Assembly: GCA_027533425.1 (NCBI GenBank)
Contig: JAPZUD010000005.1
Span: 310,001-374,000 of the forward strand
Direction: 5' to 3'
Source: Beijerinckiaceae bacterium
Lineage (GTDB): Bacteria; Pseudomonadota; Alphaproteobacteria; Rhizobiales; Beijerinckiaceae
Length of the DNA stretch: 64,000 nucleotides
Below are positions 45,511 through 54,403 of the stretch, one piece after another; position 1 is the first letter of the stretch; the number at the start of each line of letters is the position of its first letter. A model generated the notes under the pieces. It searched no databases. It was given only the letters and a program-made list of their open reading frames with translations, and was not told the origin of the DNA. Made by a program: the position numbers and the translations under genes.

Positions 45511-45894
45511 TTACTTCGTCTTGCCGTCCGGACCGAAGGTCTTCAGATAGGCAATGAGATTGGCGATGCGGGTCTCGTCCTTCAGGCCGGCATAGACCAT
45601 CTTGGTGCCGGGCATCTGGCCCCGCGGGTCCTTGATGTAGGTGGTGAAATTGGCCTCGTCCCAGACCTTGCCGGAATTCTTGTTCGCGTCGGAATAATTA
45701 TAGCCCTCGACCGTCCCCGCCTTGCGGCCGATCAGCCCGTTGAGATGCGGGCCGACGCCATTCTTGGCGCCTTCACCCACGGCATGGCAGGCGCGGCACT
45801 GACCGAATACGGACCTCCCGGCTTCCGCATCCTGGGCTACAGCAGGGGCCAGGCTGGCGAGGGTCAGGGCCAGGATGGCGATCGAGCGATTCAT
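45511..45894 (-). CDS. Class I cytochrome c (c2/c550-like)
   Basis: A 127-residue periplasmic electron carrier. It has a signal peptide (about 1-20, cleaved after APAVA), a heme motif CRACH at about 33-37, GVGPHLNGLIGRKAG, and the distal methionine in GTKMVYAGL. Length and layout match mitochondrial-like cytochrome c2. Its partner is unknown. It is leftward, downstream of a LysR gene, with 84 bases between. Confidence 0.92.
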   Translation of the reverse strand: MNRSIAILALTLASLAPAVAQDAEAGRSVFGQCRACHAVGEGAKNGVGPHLNGLIGRKAGTVEGYNYSDANKNSGKVWDEANFTTYIKDPRGQMPGTKMVYAGLKDETRIANLIAYLKTFGPDGKTK

Positions 45895-45978
45895 TGCATT
45901 CCCCTTTTTGAATGTTTGGAACTGGAAATATGCCAAAACCGATCTGAGCGCAAGCTGAACCAATGTGGCAGATTGCCT

Positions 45979-46890
45979 TCAGCCGGACAGAACCAGCCCC
46001 TGGTCCCAGCTCGGCACAGGGCCATAGAGTTCCAGCAGGAAATCGATGAAAACGCGCGTCCGCTGCGGCAGGTGGCGGCGCGAGGGATAGACGGCATGGA
46101 TCGCCACACGGTGGCTGGCGCGATAGCGCGGCAGCACCTGGACAAGGTTGCCGGCGCGCAATTCCGGCCCGACATCCCAGGTCGAACGGAGCGCAATGCC
46201 CATACCGGCGATGACCGCCTCGCGAATCACTTCGCTGGAATTGGTGGCGACACGGCTGGCCACCGGCACCGACACAGGCCCTTCCGGTCCTTCCAGCCGC
46301 CAGTGATCGGCATTGTGGACCAGCAGGGCATGGCGTCCGAGATCGGCGAGGCTCTCCGGGCGGCCCTGCCGGGCGAGATAGGAGGGAGCGGCGCAGAGCA
46401 CGCGGTGGTTCGGTGCGAGCTTGCGCGCGACGAGGCTCGTATCCTGCAGGTCGGCGATACGGATCGCGACGTCGAACCCGTCGCCGACCACATCGACGAA
46501 GGAATCCGTGAGCGAGAGATCGAGCGAGATTTCGGGATAGCGCTCCAGAAACCGCACAAGATGCGGCGCCACATGCAGCCGCCCGAAGGTGGTCGGCGCC
46601 GAGACGCGCAGGGGGCCGCGGGCCAGCATCGCGCGCTGGGAGACCCAGTTCTCCGCCTCCTCCACCGAGGCGAGGATGGCAAGGACGCGTTCGTGGAATC
46701 CGCGCCCGGCTTCCGTCAGCGCGATCTGCCGCGTCGTGCGCTGGAGCAGCCGCGTGCCGAGCCGCTCTTCCAGCCGCTTGATGCGCTTCGAAATGACCGG
46801 CGGCGACAGGCCGAGATCGCGGGCGGCCTGCGACATCGAGCCGGTTGCCGCGACGCGCGCGAAGATATCGAGATCACCCAACCTGTCCAT
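45979..46890 (-). CDS. LysR-family regulator (CrgA-like group)
   Basis: A 303-residue LysR regulator: winged helix-turn-helix at 1-60 (FARVAATGSMSQAARDLGLSPPVISKRIKRLEERLG) and an effector-binding domain typified by RGPLRVSAPTTFGRLHVAPHLVRFL. This start motif marks the CrgA/DmlR-like group, whose effectors are diverse. It is divergent from glcD with a 174-base gap, so control of the glycolate genes is possible but untested. The start at 46890 was chosen over an upstream in-frame ATG because the family begins there. Confidence 0.9.
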   Translation of the reverse strand: MDRLGDLDIFARVAATGSMSQAARDLGLSPPVISKRIKRLEERLGTRLLQRTTRQIALTEAGRGFHERVLAILASVEEAENWVSQRAMLARGPLRVSAPTTFGRLHVAPHLVRFLERYPEISLDLSLTDSFVDVVGDGFDVAIRIADLQDTSLVARKLAPNHRVLCAAPSYLARQGRPESLADLGRHALLVHNADHWRLEGPEGPVSVPVASRVATNSSEVIREAVIAGMGIALRSTWDVGPELRAGNLVQVLPRYRASHRVAIHAVYPSRRHLPQRTRVFIDFLLELYGPVPSWDQGLVLSG

Positions 46891-47064
46891 GCGGAAACAA
46901 ATAGCGCGATCCATTCGATTCCGGAACAGATGCCATGCAGAATCAGCGGTGCTGTCCGCCGCCTGCGACTACGCTAGGATTAGGATGGTTCCAAAGGGTC
47001 TGATAGAAGAGCCGGATCAAGGAAATGGAGCCGGAGACCGGCCATTGTTCTGGGGAGAGCAAGC

Positions 47065-48498
47065 ATGGGCGCCATCGCCTTTCCGACGCCGCAGGCGGAT
47101 ATCCTTGCCCGCCGCGAGAGCATCCTCGCCGGCCTTGCCGCGCTTTTGCCTCCCGAATGCCTGATCACCAGCGAGGACGAGCGCCGCGCCTACGAGACGG
47201 ATGCCTTCACCGCCTATCGCCGCGTGCCGATGGCCGTGGCCCTGCCGCGCAATACGGCGGAGGTTTCGGCCGTGCTCGCCTATTGCCATGCCGAGAGCGT
47301 TCCGGTGGTTCCACGCGGCGCGGGCACCAGCCTTGCCGGCGGGGCGATCCCGCAGGAAGATGCGGTGGTGATCGGCGTCTCGAAGATGAACCGCATCCTC
47401 GAGATCGATTATGCGAACCGCTTCGCCCGCGTCGAGGCTGGCGTGACCAACCTCGCCATCACCAACACGGTCTCGGCCGAGGGCTTCTTCTACGCGCCGG
47501 ACCCGTCGAGCCAGCTCGCCTGCACGATCGGCGGGAATATCGGCATGAATTCCGGCGGCGCGCATTGCCTGAAATACGGGGTGACCACCAATAACATCCT
47601 CGGCGTGACGCTGGTGCTGGTCGATGGCACCGTGGTCGAGATCGGCGGCGCGGCGATGGATGCGCCGGGCTATGACCTGCTCGGCCTCGTTTGCGGCTCG
47701 GAAGGCCAGCTCGGGATCATCACCGAGGCGACGGTGCGCATCCTGCGCGCTGCGGAGGGGGCGCGGCCGGTGCTGTTCGGCTTCCCGACCAGCGAGCAGG
47801 CCGGGGAGGCCGTGGCGGCGATCATCGCGGCAGGGATCGTGCCGGTGGCGATGGAATTCATGGACAAGCCGGCCATCGAGATCTGCGAGGCTTTCGCCAA
47901 GGCCGGCTATCCGATGGATGTCGAGGCGCTGCTGATCATCGAGGTCGAGGGTTCGGACCCGGAAATGGATGCCACGCTGGCGCGCATCGTCGCGATCGCC
48001 CGCGAGCATGGCGTGAAGACGGTGCGCGAGTCGAAATCGGCTATGGAGACGGCCGCGATCTGGAAGGGGCGCAAGAGCGCGTTCGGCGCGACCGGACGGA
48101 TCGCCGACTATATCTGCATGGACGGCACGATCCCGACGGGGCAATTGCCCTATGTGCTGCGCCGGATCGACGAGATCGTGAAGCATTACGGGCTGCGCGT
48201 CGCCAATGTTTTCCATGCCGGCGATGGCAACCTGCACCCGCTGATCCTCTACAATGTCAATGATCCGGGCGAGGCCGAGAAGGCCGAGGAAGCCGGCAAC
48301 GACATCCTGAAGCTCTGCGTCGAGGTGGGCGGCTGCCTTACCGGCGAGCATGGCGTCGGCATCGAGAAGCGCGACCTCATGCATCACCAGTTCAACCGGG
48401 TCGATCTCCAGCAGCAGCTGCGCGTCCGCGCGGCCTTCGATGCGCAATGGATCCTGAACCCGGCCAAGGTGTTCCCGCTTGACGGGAGGGCGGCATGA
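47065..48498 (+). CDS. glcD: Glycolate oxidase subunit GlcD
   Basis: FAD-containing catalytic subunit that oxidises glycolate to glyoxylate. The 477-residue protein has a PCMH-type FAD domain (VVPRGAGTSLAGGAIP, TIGGNIGMNSGGAHCLKYG) and the C-terminal FAD-oxidase domain (NVFHAGDGNLHPLI, LTGEHGVGIEKRD). GGGGAGAG precedes the ATG. Its stop overlaps the glcE start by 4 bases. Confidence 0.95.
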   Translation: MGAIAFPTPQADILARRESILAGLAALLPPECLITSEDERRAYETDAFTAYRRVPMAVALPRNTAEVSAVLAYCHAESVPVVPRGAGTSLAGGAIPQEDAVVIGVSKMNRILEIDYANRFARVEAGVTNLAITNTVSAEGFFYAPDPSSQLACTIGGNIGMNSGGAHCLKYGVTTNNILGVTLVLVDGTVVEIGGAAMDAPGYDLLGLVCGSEGQLGIITEATVRILRAAEGARPVLFGFPTSEQAGEAVAAIIAAGIVPVAMEFMDKPAIEICEAFAKAGYPMDVEALLIIEVEGSDPEMDATLARIVAIAREHGVKTVRESKSAMETAAIWKGRKSAFGATGRIADYICMDGTIPTGQLPYVLRRIDEIVKHYGLRVANVFHAGDGNLHPLILYNVNDPGEAEKAEEAGNDILKLCVEVGGCLTGEHGVGIEKRDLMHHQFNRVDLQQQLRVRAAFDAQWILNPAKVFPLDGRAA

Positions 48499-49682
48499 TC
48501 GTGGTGCGGCGGCCGCAGGACGAGGAAGAACTGGCGAGCCTCGTGCGCGAGGCCAGCGGCCATGGCGCGCCGCTCGCCATCGAGGGAGGCGGCACGCGCA
48601 AGGGGCTGGGCCGGCCGGTCAATGCCGGGATCACCGTCTCGGTGGGCGGGCTCACTGGGATCACGCTTTACGAACCGGCGGAGATGGTGATCGGCGCGCG
48701 GGCGGGCACGCCGCTGGCGCTGATCGAGGCGGCCCTGGCGGAGAAGGGCCAGATGCTCGGGTTCGAGCCGCCGGATTTCCGCCGCCTCTACGGCACGGAA
48801 GGCGCGCCGACGATCGGTACCGTGGCGGCGGGGAATCTCTCCGGCTCGCGCCGCCTCTGGGGCGGGGCCTGCCGCGACAGCCTGATCGGCGTGCGCTTCG
48901 TCAACGGGCTCGGCGAGATCGTCAAATCCGGCGGGCGGGTGATGAAGAATGTCACCGGGCTCGACCTGGTGAAACTGCAATCCGGCGCCTGGGGCACGCT
49001 CGGGGTGCTGACCGAGGTCATCTTCAAGGTTGTGCCACGACCGGAGGTGACGCAGACGCTCCTGCTCGAGGGCCTGTCGGAGGCCCGCGCCATCGAGGCG
49101 ATGAGCGCCGCGGTCGGCTCGCCCTTCGAGATTACCGGCGCGGCGCATCTGCCCGCGCAGGCCGGCGCGCCCGCACAGACGCTGCTCCGGATCGAGGGCT
49201 TTGCCTTCTCGGTCGAGTACCGGGCAGAGGCTTTGGCGGGGTTGCTGAAGCCCTTTGGCGCGCTTGGCCGGCTGGACGGCCCCACGGCGGCTGCCCTCTG
49301 GCGCGATGTGTCCGACGGTGCGCTCCTTGCCGAACCGCGCGACCGGGCGCTCTGGCGGCTCTCGGTCAAACCGGGCGAAGCGGCCGCAGCGGTCGCGGCC
49401 ATCCGGACCACCCGCGAAGCCTCCGCCTTCTATGACTGGGCGGGCGGCCTTGTCTGGCTGGCCACGCCGGAAACAGGCGATGCCGGGGCGGCGGTGATCC
49501 GCCGGGCGGCACGGCAGGCCAGCGGCTATGCCACCCTTCTCCGGGCTTCGGACGGGCTGCGCGCCGAGGTGCCGGTTTTCGAGCCCGAACCGGCCCCCAT
49601 CGCCGCGCTGAACCGCCGGATCAAGACCAGTTTCGACCCCGAAGGGCTGCTCAATCCGGGGAAGATGCATAGTGGAGTTTGA
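48495..49682 (+). CDS. glcE: Glycolate oxidase subunit GlcE
   Basis: Second FAD-binding subunit of glycolate oxidase. The 395-residue protein has IEGGGTRKGLGRP, GTVAAGNLSGSRRLWGG and KSGGRVMKNVTGLDL in the PCMH domain, and ends NPGKMHSGV. It is translationally coupled to glcD. Its last codons contain a GGAG ribosome site 7 bases upstream of the inserted receiver gene's ATG. Confidence 0.95.
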   Translation: MIVVRRPQDEEELASLVREASGHGAPLAIEGGGTRKGLGRPVNAGITVSVGGLTGITLYEPAEMVIGARAGTPLALIEAALAEKGQMLGFEPPDFRRLYGTEGAPTIGTVAAGNLSGSRRLWGGACRDSLIGVRFVNGLGEIVKSGGRVMKNVTGLDLVKLQSGAWGTLGVLTEVIFKVVPRPEVTQTLLLEGLSEARAIEAMSAAVGSPFEITGAAHLPAQAGAPAQTLLRIEGFAFSVEYRAEALAGLLKPFGALGRLDGPTAAALWRDVSDGALLAEPRDRALWRLSVKPGEAAAAVAAIRTTREASAFYDWAGGLVWLATPETGDAGAAVIRRAARQASGYATLLRASDGLRAEVPVFEPEPAPIAALNRRIKTSFDPEGLLNPGKMHSGV

Positions 49683-49683
49683 A

Positions 49684-50334
49684 ATGAGCCTGATCTCAAA
49701 CCCTCAGTTTTGGCAGGCTATCGCTTGGCCTCTCGTTGCAATCTTCGCATTTTTGCTTCTCTTGAAGCCGCTCAAGGCACTTCTAGAGCGCGAAAATCTG
49801 TCCATAGTGGTGGGAAACACAAAAATTGATGTGAAGTCTACAACGGTCCGATTTGGAGAAGACATATCGCAACTTCAAAAAGAAATTGCAGAATTAAAGA
49901 GTATTGTTGAAGAACTGAATCCTAATTTAGGCGAAAATTCAGAAATATCTGGTGATTTGAACGAAATATCTACGCGCAAGCGCGTTTTGTGGGTTGATGA
50001 CAATCCAGGCAATAACGTATTCTTGATTGAGTCGGTCAATAGAGATGGTTGGGATGTTGATACAGCAATTTCAACATCAGATGCGCTGAAAAAAATTTCT
50101 CAATTGAACTATAACGCGATAATTTCTGATTCTACTCGATATGAAGATGGAATTGAAAATCGATTTGCTGGCCTTGAGTTTTTGAAGGCATTGCAGAAAA
50201 ATAAAAATGAAATTCCAATATTGATTTTTACAGGACGTGAAGGAGCAAGATTAACCAGTCACTTTATAAATGCAGGAGCCTCTAAGATTACTAGTTCCGG
50301 ATCTGAGATTTTTTCATTCCTTCGATCAATCTAA
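49684..50334 (+). CDS. Membrane-anchored receiver-domain protein inserted in glcDEF
   Basis: A 216-residue protein: one N-terminal membrane helix (about 12-28), a short strand-rich part, a coiled coil (about 60-80), an Asn/Glu linker, and a CheY-like receiver domain (about 100-216). The receiver keeps acidic D105-D106 (VLWVDDNP), phospho-acceptor D149 (AIISDS), T183 (LIFTGREG) and K201 (GASKIT), so it should be phosphorylatable. No output domain follows. The gene is strikingly AT-rich with codons (ATA, TTA, AGA) rare in neighbours. A GTG at 49672 is an alternative start. No kinase gene is adjacent. Function unknown. Confidence 0.85.
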   Translation: MSLISNPQFWQAIAWPLVAIFAFLLLLKPLKALLERENLSIVVGNTKIDVKSTTVRFGEDISQLQKEIAELKSIVEELNPNLGENSEISGDLNEISTRKRVLWVDDNPGNNVFLIESVNRDGWDVDTAISTSDALKKISQLNYNAIISDSTRYEDGIENRFAGLEFLKALQKNKNEIPILIFTGREGARLTSHFINAGASKITSSGSEIFSFLRSI

Positions 50335-50352
50335 AAGCAGAAAAGACACAGG

Positions 50353-51669
50353 ATGCAGACGAATTTCTCGCTCGCGGCTTTGGCCGATCCGGCGATGCAG
50401 GCCTCGGAGAAGATCCTCCGGACCTGCGTCCATTGCGGTTTCTGCACCGCCACCTGCCCGACCTATCTCGAGCTCGGCGACGAGCTCGACAGCCCGCGCG
50501 GGCGCATCTACCTGATCAAGAAGATGTTCGAGCAGGGCGAGCCGGCCACGCCGGAAGTGGTGCAGCATATCGACCGCTGCCTGTCCTGCCTGTCCTGCAT
50601 GACCACCTGCCCGTCCGGCGTGCATTACATGCATCTCGTTGACCATGCCCGCGCGCATATCGAGGACACGTATCGCCGGCCGTGGCACCAGCGCTTCCTG
50701 CGCGAGGTCCTGGCCCGTGTGCTGCCCTATCCGAACCGCTTCCGCTTCGCCCTGGCCGCGGCCTGGCTCGGCAAGCCGTTCCGGCCGCTGGTGGCGAAGG
50801 TGCCGAAGATCGGCGGGCCGCTGGCAGCGATGCTGACGCTGGCCCCCTCCCGCCCGGCCGGACGCTCGGCCATGGAAGGCCCGGCCAGCTTCCCGCCGAC
50901 CGCGCCGAAGCGGGGCCGGGTGGCGTTGCTGTCCGGCTGTGCACAGCCGGTCCTGGCGCCGGAGATCAACGAGGCGACGATCCGCGTCCTTACCCGGCTG
51001 GGCATCGAGGTGATCCTGCCGAAGGGCGAAGGCTGCTGCGGCGCGCTGGTCCACCATATGGGCCGCGAAGCCGAGAGCCATGCCCAGGCGGCGCGGCTGA
51101 TCGATGCCTGGATTGCCGAGATCGAGGGCGAGGGGCTCGACGCGATCCTGATCACCGCCTCGGGTTGCGGCACGACGATCAAGGATTATGGCTTCATGTT
51201 CCGCAATGACCCCGCCTATGCCGGGAAGGCGGCGCGGGTCTCGGCCCTGGCCAAGGACATCACCGAGTATCTCGCCGGGCTCGATCTGGCGCCGGTCCAG
51301 CCTACGGGCCTGACCATCGCCTATCATTCCGCCTGTTCGATGCAGCATGGCCAGAAGATCACCGAGGCTCCGAAAACGGTCCTCAAGGCGCTGGGCTTCA
51401 TCGTGAAGGATGTGCCGGAAGGGCATATCTGCTGCGGCTCGGCCGGCACCTACAACATGCTCCAGCCGGAGATTTCCGGCCGATTGCGGGCCCGGAAGAC
51501 GCGCAATATCGCCAAGCTGAAGCCGCAGGCCGTGGCGACCGGCAATCTCGGCTGCATCAGCCAGATCGGCCTCGGCTTTGCCGAACGGAACGAGGCGGTG
51601 CCGGTGGTGCACACGATCGAGCTGGTGGACTGGGCGCTCGGCGGCGACAAGCCGGCCAAGCTGGGCTGA
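50353..51669 (+). CDS. glcF: Glycolate oxidase iron-sulfur subunit GlcF
   Basis: Electron-transfer subunit of glycolate oxidase. The 438-residue protein has two ferredoxin clusters (C25, C28, C31, C35 and C76, C79, C82, C86) and two CCG domains (GCCGALVHHMG, ICCGSAGTYNML). It links GlcDE to the membrane quinone pool. Its upstream bases lack a clear Shine-Dalgarno site because an AT-rich gene separates it from glcE, which may lower its translation. Confidence 0.95.
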   Translation: MQTNFSLAALADPAMQASEKILRTCVHCGFCTATCPTYLELGDELDSPRGRIYLIKKMFEQGEPATPEVVQHIDRCLSCLSCMTTCPSGVHYMHLVDHARAHIEDTYRRPWHQRFLREVLARVLPYPNRFRFALAAAWLGKPFRPLVAKVPKIGGPLAAMLTLAPSRPAGRSAMEGPASFPPTAPKRGRVALLSGCAQPVLAPEINEATIRVLTRLGIEVILPKGEGCCGALVHHMGREAESHAQAARLIDAWIAEIEGEGLDAILITASGCGTTIKDYGFMFRNDPAYAGKAARVSALAKDITEYLAGLDLAPVQPTGLTIAYHSACSMQHGQKITEAPKTVLKALGFIVKDVPEGHICCGSAGTYNMLQPEISGRLRARKTRNIAKLKPQAVATGNLGCISQIGLGFAERNEAVPVVHTIELVDWALGGDKPAKLG

Positions 51670-51700
51670 GGCGCCCTCGCCCGCTCGCTGTCGCGCGCGA

Positions 51701-51722
51701 CCTCTCCCCCGAGGGGGAGAGG
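51701..51722. repeat. Perfect intergenic palindrome, dispersed-repeat type
   Basis: CCTCTCCCCC and GGGGGAGAGG flank a 2-base centre (10-base perfect arms) in the convergent gap between glcF and the antiporter gene. It is preceded by CGCCCGCTCGCTGTCGCGCGCGA. This arrangement resembles short palindromic repeats common between genes in GC-rich alphaproteobacteria. It may also act as a weak terminator. Confidence 0.6.
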
Positions 51723-51735
51723 CGGGAACGCCCCC

Positions 51736-53196
51736 TCAGCGGAAGAACAGGAACGTCAACACCACGAAGAGCGGTACGAGGATACCGACCGACCAGACCA
51801 TGTAGCCGAAGAAGCTGGGCATCTTCACGCCCATATCCTTGGCAATGGCATAGACCATGAAGTTGGGCGCGTTGCCGATATAGGAATTCGCGCCCATGAA
51901 CACGGCGCCGCAGGAGATCGCGGCGAGGGTCAATGCCATCGGGCCCATCAGCGCCTTCGGATCACCGCCCGCCAGCTCGAAGAAAACGAGATAGGTCGGG
52001 GCATTGTCGAGGAAGGACGACAGGATGCCCGTCGCCCAGAAATAGGCAACATTGTTCGGCGTGCCATCCGGGTTGGTCACCAGCGCCACCAGCGGGCCGA
52101 AGGCACCGGCCTTGCCGGCCTTCAGCATGGCGAGAACCGGGATCATGCAGATGAAGATACCGGCGAAGAGCTTGGCGACCTCGAGGATCGGGCCCCAGGA
52201 GAATTCATTGCCCGCGCGGACGGGCTTCGGCGTGATCTTCAGCGAAACGAGCGCGATGATGACCAGCGCGATATCGCGCGCGATGTTCTGGAGCTCCATC
52301 TCGCCGCCGGGGAATTTCACGGTGATGCCCGGCTTCCACGAGGCGGAAACGAGAATGGCGACAATGATCGCGCCGAGCAGCGCAAAATTCGACGTCCCGA
52401 ACAGTTTGATCGGCCGGTCCGGTGTCTTGTCCTTCAGCGGGGGGAGTTTGTCTTCCTTGCCATGCAGGATGCTGTCCCAGATGTAGAACAGGACAAGCAG
52501 GGCGATGACGAGGAAGAGCATCTCCCCGAACATGTGTGTGGTGGTCCAGAAGAAGTCGACGCCGCGCAGGAAGCCGAGGAAAAGCGGCGGATCGCCGAGC
52601 GGCGTCAGCGAACCGCCGATATTCGAAACGAGGAAGATGAAGAAGATGACGACATGCACATTGGTGCGGCGGTCGTCATTCGCGCGGATGATCGGGCGGA
52701 TCAGGATCATCGAGGCGCCGGTCGTGCCGACGATGCTGGCCAACACCGTTCCGATGCCGAGCAGGCCGGTATTGACCAGCGGCGTGCCGCGCAGGTTGCC
52801 GGTGACGAGAATCCCGCCGGCCACGGTGAAGAGCGCGAAGAGCAGGATGATGAAGCTGACATATTCGAGCAGCAGCGTATGCAGGACGGCCGCCAGCGCA
52901 ACGCCTGCCCCCTTGGAGAGGACAAGCGGCAGCACGGTCAGCACCGCCCAGAAGGCAGCGATCTTGCCGTAATTGTGCTCCCAGAAATGGGGGAACAGCA
53001 CCGGCCCCGTGGCGATGCAGAGCAGGAGACCGCAAAAGGGGACGGCCCAGAGGAAGGAGAGGCCCGCGCCATCAAGCCCTTCCGCCGCGAGCGCCGGGCC
53101 GGCCATGCCGAGGCTGATGGCCAGCATGGCCCCGATCACCACGCCGAGACGGCCGCAGCCCTTGTGGCCCCGCACGGCCGGAAACATCCGAAGCAT
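51736..53196 (-). CDS. NhaD/CitMHS-like sodium:proton antiporter
   Basis: A 486-residue inner-membrane protein with an N-terminal signal-like segment (cleavage may occur after GPALA) and about 12 membrane helices. Ion-transporter-superfamily signatures are present: SNIGGSLTPLGDPPLFLGFLRG and FLDNAPTYLVFFELAGG in the two halves. Members exchange Na+ or Li+ for H+; a citrate or other anion substrate is possible. The start at 53196 follows GGGGGAG. Confidence 0.87.
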   Translation of the reverse strand: MLRMFPAVRGHKGCGRLGVVIGAMLAISLGMAGPALAAEGLDGAGLSFLWAVPFCGLLLCIATGPVLFPHFWEHNYGKIAAFWAVLTVLPLVLSKGAGVALAAVLHTLLLEYVSFIILLFALFTVAGGILVTGNLRGTPLVNTGLLGIGTVLASIVGTTGASMILIRPIIRANDDRRTNVHVVIFFIFLVSNIGGSLTPLGDPPLFLGFLRGVDFFWTTTHMFGEMLFLVIALLVLFYIWDSILHGKEDKLPPLKDKTPDRPIKLFGTSNFALLGAIIVAILVSASWKPGITVKFPGGEMELQNIARDIALVIIALVSLKITPKPVRAGNEFSWGPILEVAKLFAGIFICMIPVLAMLKAGKAGAFGPLVALVTNPDGTPNNVAYFWATGILSSFLDNAPTYLVFFELAGGDPKALMGPMALTLAAISCGAVFMGANSYIGNAPNFMVYAIAKDMGVKMPSFFGYMVWSVGILVPLFVVLTFLFFR

Positions 53197-53461
53197 AGGC
53201 TCCCCCACCCTGTTTTTCGCTGACAGGACAGAAGCGGGGTGACACCGCAAGGTCAAGGGGGAAGCCGGCGTTGACAGCGCTCCTCCCCCGGATTTCCATT
53301 CGGCCGCTTCCCGCCCTGCGCCGGGAAGATCGGGAGGCGCAACCCTTCACGCGCGATGGCCGGATTGGCACCCGGTTTCACTTGCGGTTCATTTTTCTGA
53401 TGGCATGATATTTTTCAGAAGATTTCTCTGTCATCATTTTATTTCCGAGAGAATCCTGCCG

Positions 53462-54241
53462 ATGTGTCGCTTCCTCGCCTATCAGGGCCAGCCCGTCCTG
53501 CTCGAGACCGTGGTGTCCAAGCCCTGCCACTCGCTGATCCACCAGTCGATCTGCGCGACGGAGGCAAAGACCTCGACCAATGGCGACGGGTTCGGCCTCG
53601 GATGGTACGGCGAGCGTCCGGAGCCGGGCATCTACCGCGACCTGCGCCCGGCCTGGTCGGACGAAAACCTGCTGTCCATCTGCGCGCAGGTGCGTTCGCC
53701 GCTCTTCTTCGCCCATGTCCGGGCCGCGACCGGCACCGCGACCGCGCGGGCCAATTGCCACCCGTTCAGCCATGAGACCTGCATGTTCATGCATAACGGG
53801 CAGATCGGCGGCTACGGGCAGATCCGCCGGGGGATCGAGAATCTCATTCCCGATCCGATGTATCGCCACCGCCATGGCACGACGGATTCCGAAGCCATCT
53901 TCCTCGCCGCCATGGCGCGGGGCGCCGCGAGCGATGCCGTCCGGGCCTTTGCCGAGGTGCTCTCGGCCATTCGCGGCATGACGAAGGCTGCCGGCATCAA
54001 TGATGCGCTGCGCTTCGCTGCTGCCTTCACCAATGGCGACACGCTGCATGCCTTCCGCTGGGCCTGCGACGAGAAGGCGCCGACGCTGTACTGGCGGCAT
54101 GACAATAACGGCCTGCATGTCGTTTCCGAGCCGCTGGACGAAACCCGCGCCATGTGGAACGCACTGCCGCAGGGCTCCGTCCTTGTGGCCGACCGCCATG
54201 GCCCGCCGCAGGTGCACCCGTTCAATCCGGCCTGCCACTAA
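53462..54241 (+). CDS. Class II glutamine amidotransferase (YafJ/EgtC-like)
   Basis: A 259-residue N-terminal-nucleophile hydrolase whose Cys2 (MCRFLAYQG) becomes the catalytic N-terminus. NGDGFGLGWYG, HVRAATGTATARANCHPF and MHNGQIGGYG match the family glutaminase pocket. EgtC removes a gamma-glutamyl group in ergothioneine synthesis; YafJ homologues are uncharacterised. No egt genes are here. A possible operator lies upstream: TTCTGA (53395-53400) and TCAGAA (53415-53420). A transglutaminase gene follows after 162 bases. Confidence 0.88.
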   Translation: MCRFLAYQGQPVLLETVVSKPCHSLIHQSICATEAKTSTNGDGFGLGWYGERPEPGIYRDLRPAWSDENLLSICAQVRSPLFFAHVRAATGTATARANCHPFSHETCMFMHNGQIGGYGQIRRGIENLIPDPMYRHRHGTTDSEAIFLAAMARGAASDAVRAFAEVLSAIRGMTKAAGINDALRFAAAFTNGDTLHAFRWACDEKAPTLYWRHDNNGLHVVSEPLDETRAMWNALPQGSVLVADRHGPPQVHPFNPACH

Positions 54242-54403
54242 GCCAGCCCGGCAGCCTGTCCGCGACCGCGCCAACAAAGTCCGGCATCCGGGCCCGAGGC
54301 GTGCTACGGTCCTGCCGGCTGCATCTGCCGGGCCGCCCGGCCAGCCCTGCCCCGCCGTATTCCCGGCCCGGTGCCACATTGCGGCAGAAGAGATCAGGCA
54401 CGC

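Noticed and set aside
49672-50334. A phage-defence island around the receiver gene
   Set aside because: The flanking genes are glcE and glcF; no nuclease, toxin, helicase, integrase or second foreign gene is next to it.
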